Below are positions 59,165 to 64,000 of a stretch of DNA of 64,000 bases, piece by piece; within the stretch, counting starts at the first letter, position 1, and every line of letters starts with the position of its first letter. Below the pieces are notes generated by a model, which worked only from the letters and a program-made list of their open reading frames with translations, had not been told where the DNA came from and made no database searches. The translations under genes and the position numbers were made by a program. Origin of the DNA: Verrucomicrobiales bacterium (lineage in GTDB: Bacteria > Verrucomicrobiota > Verrucomicrobiia > Verrucomicrobiales > V1-33); the NCBI GenBank assembly GCA_028293125.1, contig JAQGPJ010000103.1, positions 146,866 to 210,865 on the forward strand, written 5' to 3'.

Positions 59165-60109
59165 ATGCGTGCGCCCCTGTTTCTGATCATTGGTGCCATT
59201 ATCGGAGCCGCCGGAGCGCTGCTTTATCAGCAAAGCACTCCCCCGGTCCCGGGCAGTCCGGAGGCCCGGAACTCCGAGCTGGAGCGCGAACTGATCAAAA
59301 CACGGGTGGCGCTCGCCGCCGCCGAGGCCCGCGCGCCGAAACCCGGGCTGACCACCAAAGAGAAGCTGGCGAACGGGGCCCGCACGATTGTGGATGACCT
59401 GAAGGCGGGGCGCACCGTGGATATGAATGACGTGTTCCGCGCCGCCAAGCCCGTCATCAGCGATTTTTCCCCACTTTTCGAGCGCATCCAGCGCCGGGAC
59501 ATGCGCCGGCACAATGAATACATCCTGGGGGACCTGACCCGCAAATACCATCTCAATGCCTCCCAGCAGGAGTCACTGCGGACTTGGCTGAACAACAAAA
59601 CCGAGGAGCAGATCGCCGCCATGCGGCAGTTCCATCAGCGCGACGACGCCACACTGGAGGACATGATGAAGTCGGGGCGTAAATTCCGCTCTGACGATGG
59701 TCTGGACGGCTTCATGGAGACGGTTCTTACCGGTGATGAGTTGGGCAGCTTCAAAACAGAGCGTCTGAACCAGCGGGTGGAGCGGGTGCAAACGGAGGCC
59801 GAGCAACAGGTGAGCCGCCTGAACAGCATGGTGCAGCTCGACGAAAAGCAGCAGGATCAGGTTTTTTCCCTCATGGCCCGCAGTTCGCCGGATTTTGATC
59901 CGGGCATGAAATTTGAGGGTCTTGGGGATGACACCACCCAGCTGGCCGCGGGCCAGTCCCGCGATGACGCCATCATGGAGGTTCTCCGCCCCGACCAGCG
60001 CGCCCAGTATGAGCATGAACGCCAGGTCCGCCGCGAGACCGCGCAGAAGGAGATGAGCGATTTCGGCCTGAAAGTGCCTGACAACTGGGACATGTTCGGA
60101 GACAACTGA
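59165..60109 (+). CDS. Membrane-anchored helical protein of unknown function
   Basis: 314 residues. One N-terminal hydrophobic helix (RAPLFLIIGAIIGAAGALLY) anchors a long helical, charged domain with probable coiled coils (SELERELIKTRVALAAAEAR, LGSFKTERLNQRVERVQTEA, QQVSRLNSMVQLDEKQQDQV). DDAIMEVLRPDQRAQYEHER and NASQQESLRTWL resemble segments of periplasmic Spy/CpxP-like helical proteins, but this is a weak similarity. The gene is divergent from the ABC exporter. Function unknown. Confidence 0.6.
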   Translation: MRAPLFLIIGAIIGAAGALLYQQSTPPVPGSPEARNSELERELIKTRVALAAAEARAPKPGLTTKEKLANGARTIVDDLKAGRTVDMNDVFRAAKPVISDFSPLFERIQRRDMRRHNEYILGDLTRKYHLNASQQESLRTWLNNKTEEQIAAMRQFHQRDDATLEDMMKSGRKFRSDDGLDGFMETVLTGDELGSFKTERLNQRVERVQTEAEQQVSRLNSMVQLDEKQQDQVFSLMARSSPDFDPGMKFEGLGDDTTQLAAGQSRDDAIMEVLRPDQRAQYEHERQVRRETAQKEMSDFGLKVPDNWDMFGDN

Positions 60110-60596
60110 TCCGGTTTCCGGAACTGGGCCGGCGGATGCACGGCTTGATCCTGACAAAGCCGTCCGGAGTCTGTCCTGACATTGATTCCGCAGCTTTCCA
60201 TGAATTGGCCTCACCATTCTGAATGGGATATTTGAGTCAGGAGGACGCGGCATGGGGCATGACCCATGACAAACAATACGGATCCAGCCGGGTCGCCAAA
60301 AGCATGGTATTATAAAAACCATGGCCATGTGTATAGCGCCGCTTGACAGCGAAAAAGGGTCATGGCATATGCGCTGTCCCTGCCATGAAACCGGCACTTG
60401 TTTCCATGTCCAATGCCCTGATGCCGGAATTCCGGCGTCCGGCGGGCGCGGGGGCCTTGCCTCAAGGGAAACGTTAACGGAGGGATTCCCCCTTTTCCCC
60501 GCCCGCCGCCCCCACTTCCAGTGGCAGGCAGTCGGTTGGTCCTACGGCGTGCCGGCTCTCTATCCCAGACCCGCCATTCCCATCCGCCTTTTTGTT
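60110..60596. other. Interval without a gene, likely MATE promoter
   Basis: About 490 bases. A perfect TTGACA at about 60344-60349 is followed after 17 bases by CATATG, a weak -10. Upstream, ATGGTATTATAAAAACCAT around 60305-60323 forms a short inverted repeat with an AT-rich centre. No open frame here looks like protein. Confidence 0.35.
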
Positions 60597-61999
60597 ATGC
60601 AACCCGCTTCCGCCGCAGCGCCGCCCGCTTCGCCGAATATTGTCCTCCAGGAAGCCGCATTGCCCAGCTTCCGCCGTGAATGCGGGGCCACCTTCCGGCT
60701 GGCCTTTCCTCTCGTGTCCGGCCAACTCAGCCATATGCTGATGGGGGTGGTGGACACGGTCATGGTGGGCACCATCGGCATCGCCGCGCTCGGAGCCTCC
60801 ACTTTTGCCAACACTCTGCTGGTGGTGCCTCTGGTGTTGGGCATCGGAGTGCTCAGCTCTGTTTCCGTGCGTGTTTCGCAGTCGTATGGCGCGGACAATC
60901 CAACCGGCACCGCCAATGCCATCAGACACGGCACTTGGCTGGCACTCGGACTGGGACTGCTGATTGTGCTGATCATCACGGCGGGACTGCCGCTGCTGCC
61001 TTTGCTGGGACAGCCGCCGGAGGTCGTGGAACGCACGCCCGGCTTTTTGCTGATCTGCGCGGTGTCACTCATTCCGGCACTGCTGACCATGACATGGAAA
61101 AACCACGCCGATGCCCTGAACCGGCCATGGGTTCCCTTTTGGATCAATCTTTCCGCCGTGGGCATGAACGCCGGCCTGAACTATCTGTGGATTCACGGAC
61201 TGGCCGGCTTTCCGGCCATGGGTTTGAATGGAGCGGCCTTGGCCACTCTGACGGCGCGGCTCATGGCGGCGTTGGCCATGCTGATCTGGCTGAAGCGTTC
61301 TGCCGCCCTGCGTCCTTGGACCCCCAGTCGCTGGTTTGTGTCCTGCAGGCTGGACGAATTCCGCAGCCTGCTCAGAATCGGAGTGCCGGCGGGTCTGCAA
61401 CTGCTGGCGGAAGTGATGGCCTTTGCTGTTTCCGCTCTGATGATCGGCACCCTGGGCACGATGCCGCTCGCGGCCCATCAGGTGGCCATGACCTGCGCTT
61501 CCACTGCCTTCATGGTGCCCTTGGGCATTGCCATGGCCACCACGGTGCGCGTGGGGGAAATCGTGGGTGCCCGCCAGACGCGGCGGCTGCGGCGGGTGAT
61601 CGCCGCCGGCTGGCTTTTCGCCGTCGTCTTCATGGGGCTGTCCATGGGGGTGTTTCTGCTGGCGGGCGAGAAGCTGGCCGGCTTGTTTGTGACCGATCCT
61701 CAAGTGGGGCGCATGGTTGCCAGCCTGCTGGTGGTGGCTGGATTTTTCCAGCTGGTGGATGGTCTGCAGGTGGTTTCAACCGGAGCCCTGCGCGGCATGA
61801 ATGATGTGCGCATTCCCGCTTGGATCGCTTTCACCTCCTATCTGGCCATTGCCCTGCCCATGGGTGCCTGCTGGGACTCCCGCGCTGGGCGGGATACGGT
61901 GCTGCCGGTGTGTGGGCAGGCCTCGCCACCGGCTTGTCAGTGGCCGCTGCATTGCTGGGTTCAAGGGCTTGGCGCATGGCCGGTCAGGCAGGAAAATGA
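60597..61999 (+). pseudogene. MATE-family efflux pump, frameshifted near the C-terminus
   Basis: From the ATG at 60597 the protein reads as a normal MATE exporter: FRLAFPLVSGQLSHMLMGVV, DTVMVGTIGIAALGASTFAN, MTWKNHADALNRPWVPFWIN, GVPAGLQLLAEVMAFAVSAL, MPLAAHQVAMTCASTAFMVP and QLVDGLQVVSTGALRGMNDV. MATE pumps export drugs and metabolites using Na+ or H+. At about 61866 the frame changes: after YLAIALPMGA the zero frame gives CWDSRAGRDTVLP, unlike the family, while the -1 frame gives LLGLPRWAGYGAAGVWAGLA, TGLSVAAALLGSRAWRMAG and a stop at 61997-61999. A single missing base (GGTGCCTGC for GGTGCCCTGC) explains it. Otherwise the zero frame would run to 62228 into the converging DUF1501 gene. It may be a real mutation or a sequencing error; the last helix would be lost. 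Confidence 0.8.
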
Positions 62000-62176
62000 T
62001 ACGGATTTGCCACTTGGTCCTGGTAAAACAGTCATGAATTCCGCCGCCGGTGCCAATGCTGGCCCGATCTGCGGAATTCAACCGATGGAAAAAGCGCTGC
62101 AGCGGGCCTGCCACCACAACCGCAGCGGTTATCCAGGCCCGGCGTGCGTGTTGAATCCGGCAGTCCTGCGCAGGCT

Positions 62177-63646
62177 TCAGGCAAACAGCTTTGTCACCGC
62201 CTGGGCTTTGACCAGTTCCCGCGGTTGATTGAGGTGATTGTGCACAATCGTGTCCGGGGCAATGCCCACGGCATGGTAAATGGTGGCCAGCAGTTCACCG
62301 GGATGCACCGGATCCTCTGCCGGCGCGGAGCCGGTGTTGTCGGATTTCCCATGAACGTAACCACGTTTGATGCCTGCCCCGGCCACCACGGCGGTATAGC
62401 AGTAGGGCCAGTGGTCCCGGCCATCAGGGGAGTTTCCATTGCCGGAGGTGCTGACACCCTTGACGGGGCTGCGCCCGAACTCGCCCACTGCCACCACCAG
62501 CGTGGAATCCAGCAGCCCCCGCTCGTCCAGATCCTTGATCAGGCTGGTCAGACCGTTGTCCAGCATGGGGGCCGACTGCTCCTTCATGCGGGTGAAAAGG
62601 CCGGTGTGCACGTCCCAGGAATGATTATCGGAGTTGGCAACCTTCGGCCAGATCACCTCCACCACCTTTGTCCCGGCCTCCACCAGACGGCGCGCCAGCA
62701 GACAGCTTTGACCAAAGGTGTTGCGGCCATATTTGTCCCGCAGAGCAGCGGGCTCCTGCTCGATGGCGAAAGCCTCCCGAGCGCGGCCGGAGACGATCAG
62801 ATTCAGCGCCCGGTCATAGTATTCATCGAGATTGTAATTGGCCACGGCCTTCTCCAGCACTGGCATCTGCTTCTCCAAACTGTCGCGCAGCCGGGCCCGG
62901 CGCTGCAGGCGCACGGTGAACACATCCGGCCGCAGCTGCAGGTCCTCAATACGGATACGGCTCATCTTGTCCATATCCATGTCATCACCATCCGGATAGA
63001 GAGTGTAGGGATCAAATGCCTTGCCCAAAAATCCGGCGGTCCCCGCTTTGCCCACCACATTGCTCTCCTGCAGCGGGCGCGGCAGCATCACAAAAGGAAG
63101 CATCGGCACGTCCGAGGGCTTCAGCCGCATGATATTGGAGCCGAAATTGGGAAAATCCTTGGGACTGGGCGGTTCCAACTGTCCTGAGGGGCTGACCTTG
63201 TCGGTCGTGTAGCCGGTCATCATCTGATAAATGGCGGCGGTGTGGTTGAAGAGCCCGTTCGGGGTGTAGCTCATCGACCGGATCATGGTGAACTTGTCAT
63301 TCACCGTCGCCAGGCGCGGCAGCAGCTCCGTGAAGTTCACACCCGGAATTTTCGTCGAAATTGCTTTGAAATCGCTCTTCACATTCGAAGGCACGTTTTC
63401 CTTGGGATCCCAGAGGTCCAGATGGCTGGGCCCACCCTGCAGATAGCACAGGATCACACTCTTGGCCTTGCCCCAGCCGGGACCGCCCGTGGTGCCGGCG
63501 GATTCAGCGGAGGCTTGGGCGCGGAAAAGCTGATTCAGGGTTAGACCCAGCATTCCACTCCCTCCCACCCGCAGAAAATCGCGGCGCGTGGTTCCGAGAT
63601 GGGAATCGCAAAGATCCTTGGCGGGGGCTCCTGGAAGACGGAACAT
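62177..63646 (-). CDS. DUF1501 family protein (Tat-exported sulfatase-like)
   Basis: 489 residues. A twin-arginine signal ([20 protein letters not shown]) is followed by [20 protein letters not shown], the start of the DUF1501 alkaline-phosphatase/sulfatase-like fold, with [40 protein letters not shown] and [20 protein letters not shown], and [20 protein letters not shown], which contain the usual metal-site residues (D, H). DUF1501 genes are very abundant in planctomycetes and verrucomicrobia, normally beside a DUF1549/1553 cytochrome gene. That partner should lie upstream (right of 63646), but an rRNA operon is found there instead, so the gene is an orphan. Confidence 0.92.
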   Translation of the reverse strand: MFRLPGAPAKDLCDSHLGTTRRDFLRVGGSGMLGLTLNQLFRAQASAESAGTTGGPGWGKAKSVILCYLQGGPSHLDLWDPKENVPSNVKSDFKAISTKIPGVNFTELLPRLATVNDKFTMIRSMSYTPNGLFNHTAAIYQMMTGYTTDKVSPSGQLEPPSPKDFPNFGSNIMRLKPSDVPMLPFVMLPRPLQESNVVGKAGTAGFLGKAFDPYTLYPDGDDMDMDKMSRIRIEDLQLRPDVFTVRLQRRARLRDSLEKQMPVLEKAVANYNLDEYYDRALNLIVSGRAREAFAIEQEPAALRDKYGRNTFGQSCLLARRLVEAGTKVVEVIWPKVANSDNHSWDVHTGLFTRMKEQSAPMLDNGLTSLIKDLDERGLLDSTLVVAVGEFGRSPVKGVSTSGNGNSPDGRDHWPYCYTAVVAGAGIKRGYVHGKSDNTGSAPAEDPVHPGELLATIYHAVGIAPDTIVHNHLNQPRELVKAQAVTKLFA

Positions 63647-63928
63647 AATAGCAGTGGGTTGAAAGTGGGCGGGACTTTGAAAGTGAATGCCCTAGGCGGT
63701 TCACTCCGCTGCACACCCCGGAACCCGGCAGCGCATTGCGGACTTTAATATTAACGTTGGATCAACCCTGCCCCTTTCCCCGGTTTTTACAGCCGATTCT
63801 GTATCGGGAGAAACTTCCATCGGTTAACGGGGCTCTTGTCCTGAGTCTGGCGCGGCAGGCGGCCCGCAGTGGCGGATGCCCTCCGGCGTTTCCAACACAC
63901 TTGCCCATGAGCTGTATGCCGCATCCCC
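63647..63928. other. Interval between DUF1501 gene and rRNA terminator
   Basis: About 280 bases, no protein-like open frame. AT-rich around 63745-63760 (TTTAATATTAACG), probably the DUF1501 promoter region. Confidence 0.4.
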
Positions 63929-63970
63929 AAACGAAAGCAGCCCAGCCCGGTTGTGGCCGGGCTGGGCTGT
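63929..63970 (-). terminator. Intrinsic terminator of the rRNA operon
   Basis: A perfect 13-bp stem (CAGCCCAGCCCGG at 63938-63950 with CCGGGCTGGGCTG at 63957-63969) and loop TTGTGG. On the minus strand it is followed by CTTTCGTTT. It lies just past the 3' end of the 5S rRNA. Confidence 0.9.
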
Positions 63971-63975
63971 TATTT

Positions 63976-64000
63976 CTGGCAACGACCTACTCTCGCGGGA
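63976..64000 (-). rRNA. rrf: 5S ribosomal RNA, 3' end (cut by window edge)
   Basis: The minus strand ends TCCCGCGAGAGTAGGTCGTT then GCCAG, the conserved 3' part of bacterial 5S rRNA (GCGAGAGTAGG). The 5' part lies to the right of the window, with 23S and 16S presumably further upstream. Confidence 0.85.

Noticed and set aside
61867..62228. C-terminal extension of the MATE protein to 62228
   Set aside because: The sequence after the frameshift is not family-like and overlaps the converging DUF1501 gene; the -1 frame restores a normal MATE ending.

Overview
The window looks like a chromosomal segment of a Verrucomicrobiota bacterium (Planctomycetota is the main alternative). The base composition is GC-rich. 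Several gene types point to the PVC group: a Tat-exported Gfo/Idh oxidoreductase in an operon with a DoxX-like membrane protein, a DUF1501 protein, a planctomycete-type cytochrome c domain protein, a PEP-CTERM protein, an exosortase-type CAAX protease homologue, and very long secreted proteins. Few genes have a clear Shine-Dalgarno sequence. Most of the window is ordinary chromosome; one decayed IS element and three other broken or frameshifted genes were found.

Layout. 1-2449 (minus): DoxX-like protein, Gfo/Idh oxidoreductase and a lipoprotein cut by the window edge. 2732-3884 (minus): prfB with its programmed +1 frameshift. 4603-7314 (minus): LolA-like secreted protein and a cytosolic hybrid histidine kinase. 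7574-8773 (minus): nuoB-nuoC alone, without the rest of complex I. 9686-10330 (minus): broken coiled-coil gene and tRNA-Pro(CGG). 10524-16810 (plus): SWIM/SNF2 helicase, GT39-like glycosyltransferase, MFS transporter. 16965-25100 (minus): a 2711-residue alpha-2-macroglobulin/TPR protein, divergent from two paralogous membrane proteins (25364-26870, plus). 26952-32017 (minus): a stressosome operon rsbR-rsbS-rsbT-rsbX-like-hybrid kinase. 32322-36566 (plus): Lrp regulator plus aminotransferase, CAAX protease, rhomboid-like protein, cysC. 36663-41353 (minus): two acyltransferases and an SDR reductase, sulfite dehydrogenase (sorA) with its cytochrome, DUF1003 protein. 41576-43199: active-type rhomboid convergent with an RlmI-like methyltransferase. 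43278-44283: decayed IS630. 44362-46547 (minus): small unknown protein and an amidohydrolase. 46652-55011 (plus): folB, ECF sigma factor with putative partner, then an envelope locus (small CxxC protein, structured leader, His-rich beta-barrel, beta-propeller cytochrome c, PEP-CTERM protein, PSCyt1-type cytochrome). 55248-59020 (minus): GDPD-like protein and an ABC exporter pair. 59165-61999 (plus): unknown membrane-anchored protein and a frameshifted MATE pump. 62177-63646 (minus): DUF1501. 63929-64000 (minus): terminator and 3' end of a 5S rRNA, so an rRNA operon runs into the window from the right.

The most interesting parts are the stressosome operon, where RsbT-type ATPase folds occur in three consecutive genes; the giant A2M protein, which seems to lack its thioester and carries two TPR-MG units; and the envelope locus at 48429-55011, where a putative cobalamin-riboswitch-like leader precedes a beta-barrel with a long His-rich insert. 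All functions are inferred by reading motifs in the sequence; no database search was run.
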